From assembly GCF_029664245.1 (NCBI RefSeq), contig NZ_JANAIE010000009.1, positions 33,543-97,542 on the forward strand: a stretch of DNA of 64,000 bases, in the 5' to 3' direction. Of the stretch, positions 35,255 through 45,625 are shown piece after piece. The first letter of the stretch is position 1; each line of letters starts with the position of its first letter. Made by a program: the position numbers and the translations under genes. A model generated the notes under the pieces. The model made no database searches, was not told the DNA's origin, and saw only the letters and a program-made list of their open reading frames with translations. Source of the stretch: Profundicola chukchiensis (GTDB lineage Bacteria > Bacteroidota > Bacteroidia > Flavobacteriales > Weeksellaceae).

Positions 35255-36175
35255 ATGAATAGTAAGTTTTTAAGTATAATTTTAGTCTTGTTAGGATTCA
35301 GCGCAACTTATGCGCAGAGTATCCTGAACGCTAAATCGCCTGAAGAATTAAGGCAAATGCGTGAACAAAACTTAACGGTTACAGCCAAAGGTGACACGAT
35401 AGAAAAGGACGTTACGCCTATGGATTATGGCTTCATCAATGAAGATGATGTACTATATTCTAAGGTAGTATGGGAAGTGATTGATTTAAATGAAAGAATT
35501 AATCAGCCTTACTATAACTCATCTGATGGTACTGTTTATCAAACTTTGTCTTTATTCGATGCGTTGAAGCAAGGTATTGAAAGTGGAGAAATCACAGAAG
35601 TTTTCGACGACGAATATTTCCAATATAAAATTGACAATGATGCTGCCATGAGCGCTTTATCGAGAAGCGATACTACCGATTGGTATTGGGAGCAAAAAGA
35701 GCAAGGTCTAGACATGAGCCAAGTAGCTGACCCTGGTTTAGATAACTACGTTATTGAATCAGATAAGATTAAAATGGTGAAAGTTAAAGGCATGTGGTAC
35801 ATTGACAAGAGATTATCGGAAATGCGTTATAGAATTTTAGGTTTAGCCATGATGGGGCCAGATGCTCAATCAATTGGTAGAGGATTCGAGGGAGCAGATG
35901 ATTACGTAGATTTATTCTGGGTATTCTATCCAGATGCACGTAAAGTACTACATAAGTACACCATCTTCAACCCACAGAACTCTGCATCTAAAGTTACTTT
36001 CGATGATATGTTAAATGCACGTAGATTCAATGCGATTATTTATAAATCAAGCGATGCTTTGGGTAACAGAAGTATAGAAGACTATCTTCCAAAAGACGCT
36101 CAAGCACAGCTAGAAGAATCACACAGAATTCGTGGAACTATCTTAGAAAGAGAAAACGATATGTGGAATTACTAA
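35255..36175 (+). CDS. gldN: T9SS ring protein GldN
   Basis: 306 residues with signal peptide MNSKFLSIILVLLGFSATYA (cleavage before QS). The mature protein contains YSKVVWEVIDLNERINQPYY and MWYIDKRLSEMRYRILGLA, characteristic of GldN/PorN. It pairs with GldK in the periplasmic ring. It is the last gene of the gld cluster, 74 bases after gldM; a strong terminator follows 20 bases after the stop. Confidence 0.96.
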   Translation: MNSKFLSIILVLLGFSATYAQSILNAKSPEELRQMREQNLTVTAKGDTIEKDVTPMDYGFINEDDVLYSKVVWEVIDLNERINQPYYNSSDGTVYQTLSLFDALKQGIESGEITEVFDDEYFQYKIDNDAAMSALSRSDTTDWYWEQKEQGLDMSQVADPGLDNYVIESDKIKMVKVKGMWYIDKRLSEMRYRILGLAMMGPDAQSIGRGFEGADDYVDLFWVFYPDARKVLHKYTIFNPQNSASKVTFDDMLNARRFNAIIYKSSDALGNRSIEDYLPKDAQAQLEESHRIRGTILERENDMWNY

Positions 36176-36194
36176 TCTGAGTTTTCATAATAAT

Positions 36195-36229
36195 AAAAAA
36201 AGCCTTTTCAATTTTGAAGAGGCTTTTTT
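36195..36229 (+). terminator. Terminator after gldN
   Basis: The arms AAAAAAGCCTTTTCA and TGAAGAGGCTTTTTT (one G-T pair) surround a short loop, with a U-tract. Confidence 0.9.
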
Positions 36230-36283
36230 GCGTTCAAGATAATTTATAAATAGCGTTTTATAGCTATCGAAATTCATTTTCAG

Positions 36284-36291
36284 TAACTTTG
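36284..36291 (+). promoter_or_regulatory. -7 element before the FAD oxidoreductase gene
   Basis: TAACTTTG matches TAnnTTTG and lies 31 bases before the ATG at 36323. No TTTG is at the expected -33 position. Confidence 0.45.
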
Positions 36292-36322
36292 TACTTCTAT
36301 TTAACCTCCACGAAAATATTGT

Positions 36323-37375
36323 ATGCCACAAAAAGTAGATTATCTCATTGTAGGATTGGGAATAGCAGGTGTTTGTTTTGCAAAACAATGCTTAGACAAC
36401 AATAAAACTTTTAAAATTATTGCTGATAACAAAAAACAAGCGTCTCATGTGGCGGCCGGGATGTATAATCCAATCATACTTTTTCGTTTTACCACGATTC
36501 ATAGAGCTGTGGAGCAAATGGATCAGTTGGTGAAAACCTTTGGTGAATTTGAGTCCTTATTAAATCAGAAGATTATTCACCCTAAGAAAATTTATAGAAT
36601 TTTTGCCAATCAGCATGAAACTGAAATTTGGGTAAAGAAAATTTCAAAGAAACCTATTCTCCAAAAATTCCTGAACCCAGAGATTATTCCTAATTCTTTT
36701 GAAGGAATTCATGCGCCCTATGGTTTTGGTGAAGTAATGCATTGTGGTTGGGTAGATATGAGTTTGTTAATTGAATCCTTTAAAAAGCAATTTAACGAGC
36801 ATATAATCAATGAAAGATTCGATTATGACTCTATGGATACAGAAACCAATAAGTATGGTGATATTGAATCTAAACAGGTTGTTTTTGCAGAAGGTGTAGG
36901 GCTGGAGCACAATCCATATTTTAATTATGTTCCCATTATCAAGAATAAGGGTGAAATTTTAGAATTGGAGATAGATCAAGAACTTCCAGATATCATTTTT
37001 AAATCTAAAAACTTCCTTATGCCTTTAGGTGGAAATAAATATTATGTTGGAGCTACCTACGATGTTGATTATGATTCACCAGAACCTACCGAAGCCAATA
37101 AGGAATTATTGCTAGAGAAATTATCGGCATATTATAAAGGTGAATACAAAGTGGTAGAGCATAGGGCTGCCTTCCGACCAACTGTAGAGGATAGACGAAG
37201 TATTATAGGGGAACATCCTAAATTTAGAAATATGTTTCTACTCAATGGCATGGGAACTAGAGGATCTTTTAATGCTCCAAGTTTATCTCAATATCTATTT
37301 AATCATATTGAACACAAATCTGAAATCCCTGAGGAATATAAGCTGAGTAGATTTAATAACCTATTGAAGGATTAA
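36323..37375 (+). CDS. FAD-dependent oxidoreductase (DadA/glycine-oxidase-like)
   Basis: 350 residues. The N-terminal dinucleotide-binding motif is YLIVGLGIAGVCFAKQC (GxGxxG at residues 11-16). Further family marks are HVAAGMYNPIILFRF after the Rossmann strand and AAFRPTVEDRRSIIGEHP plus LNGMGTRGSFNAP near the end. It belongs to the DAO superfamily, which oxidises amino acids or related amines using FAD; the substrate is not evident. No signal peptide. It has its own promoter-like element after the gldN terminator. I recall the same position after gldN in other flavobacteria. Confidence 0.85.
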   Translation: MPQKVDYLIVGLGIAGVCFAKQCLDNNKTFKIIADNKKQASHVAAGMYNPIILFRFTTIHRAVEQMDQLVKTFGEFESLLNQKIIHPKKIYRIFANQHETEIWVKKISKKPILQKFLNPEIIPNSFEGIHAPYGFGEVMHCGWVDMSLLIESFKKQFNEHIINERFDYDSMDTETNKYGDIESKQVVFAEGVGLEHNPYFNYVPIIKNKGEILELEIDQELPDIIFKSKNFLMPLGGNKYYVGATYDVDYDSPEPTEANKELLLEKLSAYYKGEYKVVEHRAAFRPTVEDRRSIIGEHPKFRNMFLLNGMGTRGSFNAPSLSQYLFNHIEHKSEIPEEYKLSRFNNLLKD

Positions 37376-37441
37376 ATTCCTAGTCTTTAAATTTTTAATT
37401 TTGAAAAGCATAAATTGCTCGGTATTTAATTTGTTGCGTAT

Positions 37442-38725
37442 ATGAATGTAATTTCAAAAGAAAGAAAATCACAACAGTTTGCATGGGCATTTTATGATTG
37501 GGCCAATTCGGTTTATTCATTGGTGATAACTACGGCTATTTTTCCTATATATTTTAGTTCTGTATTAGACGATTTTAAGAAAGTAGCTGTCTTTGGAATT
37601 CCATTCTCAGATAAGGGAATATTATATTCTTATTCTATTACAGCCTCTTTTATGATTGTTGTTTTAATTTCTCCCATTCTATCTGCGGTTGCCGATCAAA
37701 TTGGTAATAAGAAACTATTCCTTAAGATTTTCTCTTGGCTAGGAGCGATGGGATGTTTTTCATTGTTCTTCTTCACGGATTATAATACATTATGGATTGG
37801 GATTTTAGGCAGTATACTCGCGAGTGTAGGTTATTGGGGAAGTTTAGTTTTTTATAATGCTTATTTACCGGAAATTGCTGAAAAAGAACAACAGGATCAA
37901 TTAAGTGCTAGAGGATTTATTTATGGTTATTTAGGCTCAGCGATTCTATTGATTATTTGTTTAATCTTCATAACACTTGTAGATGAAGCATTAACACGAT
38001 ATTCCTTTATACTTGTTGCACTATGGTGGATAGGTTTTGCTCAATATACTTTTATCAAGCTGCCTAAGAGCTATACCAAACCTAGTAAAATTAGGTCTAA
38101 ACAAATTTTATTTCATAGTCATAGAGAATTACTCCAAGTAGGAAATCAATTATTTCAAGAACGAAATCTTAAGTTTTATCTGCTGGCGTTCTTTCTATTA
38201 AGTGTAGGTATTCAAACCATTAACTACATGGCAACCATATTTGGTAAAGATGAATTAGGCTTAAATACCAACAAACTCATTATTACCATATTATTAATAC
38301 AATTCGTAGCGGTGGCTGGATCTTATATTTTCTCAAGATTATCTAAGAGATTTGGGAACTTAAAATCTCTAACTTTAGGTTTATTGATTTGGGCTTTAAT
38401 CTGCTTAGGAGCCTTTATGATGCACAGCACAGATAAATACGTGGAATATGAATTCTATGCGTTAGGAGCGACCGTAGGACTAGTTTTGGGAGGTGTTCAA
38501 GCATTAACTCGTTCTACTTATTCGAAATTACTACCTAAAACAAGTGATAACACGATTTACTTTAGCTTTTATGATATTGTAGAAAAAGTAGCCTTGATTT
38601 TAGGAAGCTTCATTTTTGCTCAGGTTTTATATTTAACCGGTAGTATGCAGTATTCAGCTTTATCCTTGGGGATTTTCTTTTTACTTTCGATTATTCTTTT
38701 ACGTCAGGTAAAGATGGAAGAATAG
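37442..38725 (+). CDS. MFS transporter, UMF1/Atg22-like family
   Basis: 427 residues with about 12 transmembrane helices. The N-terminal FAWAFYDWANSVYSLVITTA (about 13-32) is the hallmark of the UMF1 group related to yeast Atg22. Also seen: SPILSAVADQIGNKK (loop 2-3 motif), and LGGVQALTRSTYSKLLP in the second half. Atg22 exports amino acids from vacuoles; bacterial substrates are not established. It starts 66 bases after the oxidoreductase gene, so they may be co-transcribed. Confidence 0.85.
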   Translation: MNVISKERKSQQFAWAFYDWANSVYSLVITTAIFPIYFSSVLDDFKKVAVFGIPFSDKGILYSYSITASFMIVVLISPILSAVADQIGNKKLFLKIFSWLGAMGCFSLFFFTDYNTLWIGILGSILASVGYWGSLVFYNAYLPEIAEKEQQDQLSARGFIYGYLGSAILLIICLIFITLVDEALTRYSFILVALWWIGFAQYTFIKLPKSYTKPSKIRSKQILFHSHRELLQVGNQLFQERNLKFYLLAFFLLSVGIQTINYMATIFGKDELGLNTNKLIITILLIQFVAVAGSYIFSRLSKRFGNLKSLTLGLLIWALICLGAFMMHSTDKYVEYEFYALGATVGLVLGGVQALTRSTYSKLLPKTSDNTIYFSFYDIVEKVALILGSFIFAQVLYLTGSMQYSALSLGIFFLLSIILLRQVKMEE

Positions 38726-38792
38726 AAATTTTTAAATCAAATTTAAGTTTAAATAGAGTAGGGCATACCGGTCTTAATTATTTTAAACAAAA

Positions 38793-38820
38793 AAAAGACT
38801 GCCAAATTAGACAGTCTTTT
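38793..38820. terminator. Bidirectional terminator between the MFS gene and groEL
   Basis: AAAAGACTG and CAGTCTTTT form a 9-bp perfect stem with a 10-base loop between convergent genes. A and T runs on both sides serve both directions. Confidence 0.85.
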
Positions 38821-38841
38821 GAATTTATTATTGTGAGATGA

Positions 38842-40500
<1,659 letters not shown>

Positions 40501-40527
40501 TTAATTAGTATTTTAAATAAGTTTAGT

Positions 40528-40806
40528 TTAAACAATTGCGAAAATGTCAGACTCTCTCATGATTAGATAGTCTTTGCCATTTAATTTAAGTTCAGTACCA
40601 GCATATTTACCATACAAAACTTTATCACCAACCTTAACTGTAACTGGCTCATCTTTTTTACCAGGTCCAGCAGCAACAATAACACCTTCTTGTGGTTTCT
40701 CCTTTGCGGTATCAGGAATAATAATTCCAGAAGCGGTTTTTGTCTCAGCTGGAGACGGCTCAACAACCACTCTGTCTGCTAACGGTTTAATGTTTAAATC
40801 ACTCAT
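40528..40806 (-). CDS. groES: Co-chaperonin GroES (10 kDa)
   Basis: 92 residues, normal length. It has [20 protein letters not shown] (roof loop and mobile loop), [32 protein letters not shown] and the C-terminal [13 protein letters not shown]. It forms the heptameric lid on GroEL. Upstream lies a -24/-12-like element 45-61 bases from the ATG, similar to the one before dnaK. Confidence 0.98.
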   Translation of the reverse strand: MSDLNIKPLADRVVVEPSPAETKTASGIIIPDTAKEKPQEGVIVAAGPGKKDEPVTVKVGDKVLYGKYAGTELKLNGKDYLIMRESDIFAIV

Positions 40807-40850
40807 AGTATTTTATGTTTTTTATTTTTAAATTAATTGCAAGCTATTAA

Positions 40851-40867
40851 GTCATATTCCATGCCAA
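40851..40867 (-). promoter_or_regulatory. Candidate -24/-12 (sigma-54-like) promoter of groESL
   Basis: On the minus strand TTGGCATGGAATATGAC has TTGGCAT at -24 and GG-N10-GA spacing. The -12 half is weak. The GG lies 59 bases from the groES ATG; in dnaK the equivalent distance is 63. Confidence 0.4.
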
Positions 40868-40984
40868 GTGAAACCTTATTTTTTTATCATAAAATGGTAA
40901 TGAGTTGAATTTTAGAATCTTGTGGTTTTAAAATAATAATCTTATTAACTGAAGGATAATATGATGTCAGTTTTAGTCAAAAAA

Positions 40985-41017
40985 AGAATGCCAAGCTGTC
41001 AGTCAGCTTGGCATTCT
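40985..41017 (-). terminator. Terminator of the secreted metalloprotease gene
   Basis: The 14-bp perfect arms AGAATGCCAAGCTG and CAGCTTGGCATTCT surround a 5-base loop. It is the strongest hairpin in the window. A T-rich stretch on the minus strand follows. Confidence 0.92.
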
Positions 41018-41043
41018 ATATTTATTCAGAAATAATTCTTTGC

Positions 41044-43707
41044 TTACTTAACAATAAGTTTTTTGCTGATTATTTCGTTTCCAGTTTGAATTTGTAAGAT
41101 GTAAACACCTTGTGCAACTGAATCTAAATTCAATACGTGGTTGAATGTACCAGTAGCTTCTTTGTCTTTATAAGAAAGGATTTGTTTTCCTGTAACATCA
41201 TAAACACCTAAAGAAACTCCTTTAGTAGCAAGATCCATTTTCACGTTAAACTCACCTTTTGATGGGTTAGGATATACATGAACCATCATGTTATCTTTAT
41301 TCACATCATTTACTCCCATTGGAGAAGTAGTTGTTTTACAGAATGAAATAGTTGCTGCATTAAATGTACCTGTATCACCAGATCCACCATCTCTAACTCC
41401 TACCAACCAGTTTCCTTGTGTTTGGAATCCTTCGTATGAACTAAATGGAACGTTTGGAGCAACAGTTCCTGACGTAGTTTCTGAACAGTCTACAGCTGGT
41501 TCACCATCTGCAAATGTTAAATTTAAGTTGTCAGCTGAAGCACATTGTCTGTTCCAAATAAAGTTTAAGTTAGATGGAGAAGGAGAGTTAAATGCAATCT
41601 GTAAATCACCTACATAAGTGTGTGTAATATCCACAGAAACACGAATTTCTTCTACTGGTCCAACATCTGTAACTGGTACTGTACCTACAGCATATGATCC
41701 GTAGCTAGATCCTGTTCCGTCAGCGATATCTAGAGGTAATCCAATAGCGTCGAAATCATGACAAGTTACACTAACGTCATATCCAATTAAGAATTTTTGA
41801 CTTAATGCATAGAAAATATTGTCAACAGCTTTTACCATAATGAAAGCATTTTCTGTCATAGCATCTGCTGGAATGTTAACTGTATAAGAACCGTTGTTAT
41901 CTACATTTTCTGCAAGTAAAGTAAATGTATCACCATCATCAGTTGATAATAAAATATCTACTAAAGTAGTATTTACTGGAGCTTGAGTAGTTTCTGCTAC
42001 GTTCCAAGTAACTTCTAATTCAGAACCTGTAGGAACTGAAGAGCTTGAATTAGGTGAATTTACTCTAAATGCACCACCATTAGCTGTTACACCAATTCTA
42101 ATTCTTTCAGAAATAGTTTGTCCACCAGCAGGGTTGTTATCTCTAACTTGTAAAGCGAAGTTCATACTACGAGCTACATTAGAAACTGATTCGAATGGAG
42201 TAGAAAGAATTCCTTGTTTTACTTTGTCAAATGAAGGAATATAACGAACAGGGCTAGTGGTTGGAGGTACACTTCTAACGATAGGACCATTAGATCTGTT
42301 AGGATCACCAACTTTAAAGTCGTTATAAGCCGAGCTACTAGAGTCTACTTGTTCCCAAGTAAATGTAATTTCGTCGCCATCAGCATCTGCACCTGATCCA
42401 CTTAAAATAAATGGAGTTCCTACTGGAATTGTATATCCACCTCCTGCATCTACAGTTGGAGTTTGGTTAGCAATAATTGTCTCTGTTGGACAAGTTTTGT
42501 TTTTAATATTATAAGTAATTTGTTGAATGCTTCCTGTGTGGAAATAATCATCACTATACATTTGTACGTTGGTATGAGGATAAGTAATACCAGCATATCC
42601 CATAATGGTTGAACCACTACCAGGCTCGTAGTTAACTCCTGTTCCCTCATATCTACTGAAAGTATGGTTAGCACCTAATTGGTGACCAATTTCGTGAACA
42701 ACAAAGTCAACATCGAATCTATCTCCTTCTGGCTGACCATCGTATGGAGATGTAAATGCACTACCTTTTCTAGGTCCACAAACACAACCGATACAACCTG
42801 CGTTTCCACCACCACCAGTAGCACCAAATAAGTGACCGATGTCGTAGTTAGCATCACCAATAACAGATGTTAAAGTAGATTGTAATTGGTTGTTCCAAGC
42901 GCTCATTCCAGAAGCTGGAGAGTATGGATCTGTAGCAGCATTAGTATAAACAACATCAGCGTTGTTTTCAATCATTGTTAAATGTACGGTTACGTCTCTT
43001 TCTAAGATGCTATTTACTCTTGTCATAGTAGCATTCATACCTGCTAAAGCACCTTCTACAGTACCACCAAAGTATTGTGCATATTCACCAGTACAAGATA
43101 AAGCTAATCTGAAGTCACGCATTGTTTGATCATCTGCGTCTAATCCTTCAGGAGCGTTGTGATATCTGTCCAATAATTCGTTTTCCATCTCTTCGTCTGG
43201 CGTTGTAGTACAAGCCCACTCAGGAGATTTGTCACTCTTTCTTTTAACAATATAAACTGAGTTATCAGTTGTAACTGCTTCTGTGAAAGTAGTGTAGTTA
43301 CCAGCTTCTACACGCATAGATTGAACTCCTAATGGAGAAACACTGAACGCAATAGAAACAGCTGGATTTGTAGTGCTCACACCTCTATAAGATCTAATGT
43401 TTGGAAACTGAGCTTGTAATCCAGGCGCGAAGTTAGAGGCTTCTGCTACATAAAACTTCTCAAACTTCCCGTGAATATTAGGGAATTCTAATGTGTGATT
43501 AGATTCAATAGCATAGTTTACTCTTTCTGGAACACCTTCTAGGTGATTCATTAGAGCTGCAAGGTCAATTGCATAAAGATTTTGGTCTTGAACAACTACT
43601 TTGTTGTCCTTTAGCTCTTTTTGATTAATCGAAGTAGACGTCCAGAAATTCTGGGCGAAGATACTACCACTCATAATCAAGCAAAGCATGAATAAACGTG
43701 TTTTCAT
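41044..43707 (-). CDS. Secreted reprolysin-like zinc metalloprotease with P-domain and T9SS sorting domain
   Basis: 887 residues. Signal peptide MKTRLFMLCLIMSGSIFAQ, then a propeptide-like region. The metalloprotease domain has the metzincin site HEIGHQLGANH (His338, Glu339, His342, His348). Beta domains follow: a PKD/cadherin-like one near residue 430 (PTVDAGGGYTIPVG) and an Ig-like one near 560. A proprotein-convertase P-domain (about 660-790, SVDITHTYVGDLQIAF, GNWLVGVRDGGSGDTGTF) precedes the T9SS tail (VHVYPNPSKGEFNVK to SKKLIVK). It should be secreted by the Gld system and degrade proteins outside the cell. It lies between secG and groES, which are close neighbours in genomes I recall. 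Confidence 0.92.
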   Translation of the reverse strand: MKTRLFMLCLIMSGSIFAQNFWTSTSINQKELKDNKVVVQDQNLYAIDLAALMNHLEGVPERVNYAIESNHTLEFPNIHGKFEKFYVAEASNFAPGLQAQFPNIRSYRGVSTTNPAVSIAFSVSPLGVQSMRVEAGNYTTFTEAVTTDNSVYIVKRKSDKSPEWACTTTPDEEMENELLDRYHNAPEGLDADDQTMRDFRLALSCTGEYAQYFGGTVEGALAGMNATMTRVNSILERDVTVHLTMIENNADVVYTNAATDPYSPASGMSAWNNQLQSTLTSVIGDANYDIGHLFGATGGGGNAGCIGCVCGPRKGSAFTSPYDGQPEGDRFDVDFVVHEIGHQLGANHTFSRYEGTGVNYEPGSGSTIMGYAGITYPHTNVQMYSDDYFHTGSIQQITYNIKNKTCPTETIIANQTPTVDAGGGYTIPVGTPFILSGSGADADGDEITFTWEQVDSSSSAYNDFKVGDPNRSNGPIVRSVPPTTSPVRYIPSFDKVKQGILSTPFESVSNVARSMNFALQVRDNNPAGGQTISERIRIGVTANGGAFRVNSPNSSSSVPTGSELEVTWNVAETTQAPVNTTLVDILLSTDDGDTFTLLAENVDNNGSYTVNIPADAMTENAFIMVKAVDNIFYALSQKFLIGYDVSVTCHDFDAIGLPLDIADGTGSSYGSYAVGTVPVTDVGPVEEIRVSVDITHTYVGDLQIAFNSPSPSNLNFIWNRQCASADNLNLTFADGEPAVDCSETTSGTVAPNVPFSSYEGFQTQGNWLVGVRDGGSGDTGTFNAATISFCKTTTSPMGVNDVNKDNMMVHVYPNPSKGEFNVKMDLATKGVSLGVYDVTGKQILSYKDKEATGTFNHVLNLDSVAQGVYILQIQTGNEIISKKLIVK

Positions 43708-43830
43708 AAAATTAATTAAATAATGTATTAAAAGTTCTTTTTTATACAGATTTGTAAAAATATTAAAATATTTAAGCTTATCACCTTAATGCTGACTTAA
43801 ATTATGTTAAGGTTTGCGAATATTCACAAA

Positions 43831-43865
43831 AAAAACGACAGATTTACACAATCAGTCGTTTTTTT
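43831..43865 (-). terminator. Terminator after secG
   Basis: The arms AAAAACGAC and GTCGTTTTT, plus an inner GATT/AATC pairing across one mismatch, surround a short loop. T and A runs lie on both sides. Confidence 0.8.
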
Positions 43866-43888
43866 ATATTTTTTAGTAAGGCCTCAAT

Positions 43889-44257
43889 TTATTCAGCTGT
43901 CTCAGTTGGTTCAGCTGGAGCTAGTGGTTGAGCAGGTGCATCGGCACCGTCACCTGGTGTAGCTTGAGGTAAAGTATTCTCCAAAACTGGAATATCTGGT
44001 ACTAAGTTTTGACCTCCTGTTCTTGGTAACATTACGTTAGCTAAGATAACTACTGCAGCAATAATTGCAGCTAAAGTCCAAGTAGCTTTGTCTAAAAAGT
44101 CATTGGTTCTTTGAACACCAAACATTTGACTTCCGCCACCTCCAAATGTAGAAGATAATCCTCCACCTTTAGGATTTTGAGATAATATAACTAGTGTTAA
44201 GATTAAGCAAATTGCCATTAACACTATCATTAAGAATATAAATGTACCAGTTACCAT
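43889..44257 (-). CDS. secG: Preprotein translocase subunit SecG
   Basis: 122 residues. Two transmembrane helices (about 4-26 and 54-74) flank the conserved loop ILSQNPKGGGLSSTFGGG. A Pro/Ala/Glu-rich C-terminal tail of about 45 residues makes it longer than the E. coli protein. SecG helps SecYE and SecA translocate exported proteins, including the T9SS cargo here. It starts 3 bases after the TPR-like gene, inside a multi-gene operon. Confidence 0.93.
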   Translation of the reverse strand: MVTGTFIFLMIVLMAICLILTLVILSQNPKGGGLSSTFGGGGSQMFGVQRTNDFLDKATWTLAAIIAAVVILANVMLPRTGGQNLVPDIPVLENTLPQATPGDGADAPAQPLAPAEPTETAE

Positions 44258-44260
44258 ATT

Positions 44261-45115
44261 TTATTTATGCTTTAATTCTTGAATTTCTTTAATTTGGTCT
44301 GCAAAGTAACCACTTTTTTCTGGATATTTCAAACGTAAAATTGTATAAGCTTTAATTGCTTTATCAAATTTATTTTGTTCTACATAGATTTTTGCCAAAG
44401 TTTCAGTCATTAAATGTGATAAATTCTCTTTATTCGTACTTTGAATTTCTATGCTTGGTTTGTATTCCTTAGAAGGTGTGATTTTTGGGTTTTTATCTAA
44501 AAACTCTTCAATTACTTTAAACTTTTCGTTAACCACATCGGTTTCTTTGGCTACTTCTTCAGTTTCTTCTGGAGTTCGATGACTGCTTTTTAACCACTGA
44601 CTAAATGATAAATTAGATTTAGCTGTTTCAGCTGTAGTCGTTTCCTCTTTGTCTTCTGGCTTAGTAGGTTCTATGATTTTTTCCTCCTCAACTTTAGGAT
44701 AAACTTTCTCGTGAGCCTTAATTAAGCTTTCAATTTCTTCTTGTTTGTCATCTACAATCTCTTTTTCAGCAGAAGTTTCTTCCTGACTTTTTTGTTTGAT
44801 GACATCTTGAATATTAGCTTCAGAATCAACTTCTTCTAAATCAATCTCTTCTTTTGCAGTTTCTTCCTCAACTACCTTCTCTTGAGTTTCGGTATGAATG
44901 TATTCGAATAAAATACTTCTATTAGAACAGAATGTTGCTGTTTTATTTAAAACAGAAGTCAAGGTTTCCTCATCAGAAGTGGATACGGCTTTTGCCTTAA
45001 GCAACTGTAATGCTTGAAAATAAGGGTATTTCTCTATCTCATCCTCAATTTGAAATAAATCTTGGGACGAAATGGAAAGGGGATTATGAAAAAGATTTAA
45101 AATTTGACTATTCAT
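44261..45115 (-). CDS. TPR-like protein with acidic middle region, unknown function
   Basis: 284 residues. The N-terminal 70 are helical (LFQIEDEIEKYPYFQALQLL). A long Glu/Lys/Thr-rich, probably disordered stretch follows (about 80-200). The C-terminal repeat-like helices (ETLAKIYVEQNKFDKAIKAY, LRLKYPEKSGYF) look like one or two tetratricopeptide repeats. Proteins of this form sit between lptE and secG in flavobacterial genomes I recall, but no function is known. It lies 9 bases after lptE and 3 bases before secG. Confidence 0.75.
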   Translation of the reverse strand: MNSQILNLFHNPLSISSQDLFQIEDEIEKYPYFQALQLLKAKAVSTSDEETLTSVLNKTATFCSNRSILFEYIHTETQEKVVEEETAKEEIDLEEVDSEANIQDVIKQKSQEETSAEKEIVDDKQEEIESLIKAHEKVYPKVEEEKIIEPTKPEDKEETTTAETAKSNLSFSQWLKSSHRTPEETEEVAKETDVVNEKFKVIEEFLDKNPKITPSKEYKPSIEIQSTNKENLSHLMTETLAKIYVEQNKFDKAIKAYTILRLKYPEKSGYFADQIKEIQELKHK

Positions 45116-45124
45116 TTTTTCAAT

Positions 45125-45625
45125 TTACCAATCAGCAACTACTGCTGTAAATATTTGATCAATCAACCTTTCGTTGATGTCTGGAACTAAACTAGACTCA
45201 ACTTGTTGCAATGTCTGATTATTTGGAAAATCTTCGTAATCAGAAAAAGTACGAGTAAAGCTTTTAGAATCATCTATGGTGTTAAAATACCTTACCTTGA
45301 TTTGAATATGCAATCTATTTAATGCTGCTTGTTCACCGCTCACAATAGCTGCAGGAGCAACATAATAATCCATAATTTCGCCTTCTATTTTAATATGAGC
45401 TGATTCATCATTAGATAAAATAAGATTTGTTCTTTGATCAAATCTCAATTGCAAATCATTTGTAAACTCCTGGCTATAGTTCGGATTTTGATAAGCCGAA
45501 TAATTTGGGAATTTATCGATTTTAATGGTTTTAATTCTTGGGTCTAATGAAGATCCTGTAAAGGAATAGCAAGAGATGAACAAGAATAAACTTAATAGAA
45601 TTAAACTAAAATTTCTAAAGTTCAT
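45125..45625 (-). CDS. lptE: LPS-assembly lipoprotein LptE-like
   Basis: A 166-residue lipoprotein (signal MNFRNFSLILLSLFLFISC, lipobox FISC). The mature part has YSFTGSSLDPRIKTIKIDKF and LQLRFDQRTNLILSNDESAH, typical of the Bacteroidota LptE family. With LptD it inserts lipopolysaccharide into the outer membrane. Its start overlaps the end of the sigma-54 regulator by 11 bases, showing translational coupling. Confidence 0.85.
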   Translation of the reverse strand: MNFRNFSLILLSLFLFISCYSFTGSSLDPRIKTIKIDKFPNYSAYQNPNYSQEFTNDLQLRFDQRTNLILSNDESAHIKIEGEIMDYYVAPAAIVSGEQAALNRLHIQIKVRYFNTIDDSKSFTRTFSDYEDFPNNQTLQQVESSLVPDINERLIDQIFTAVVADW

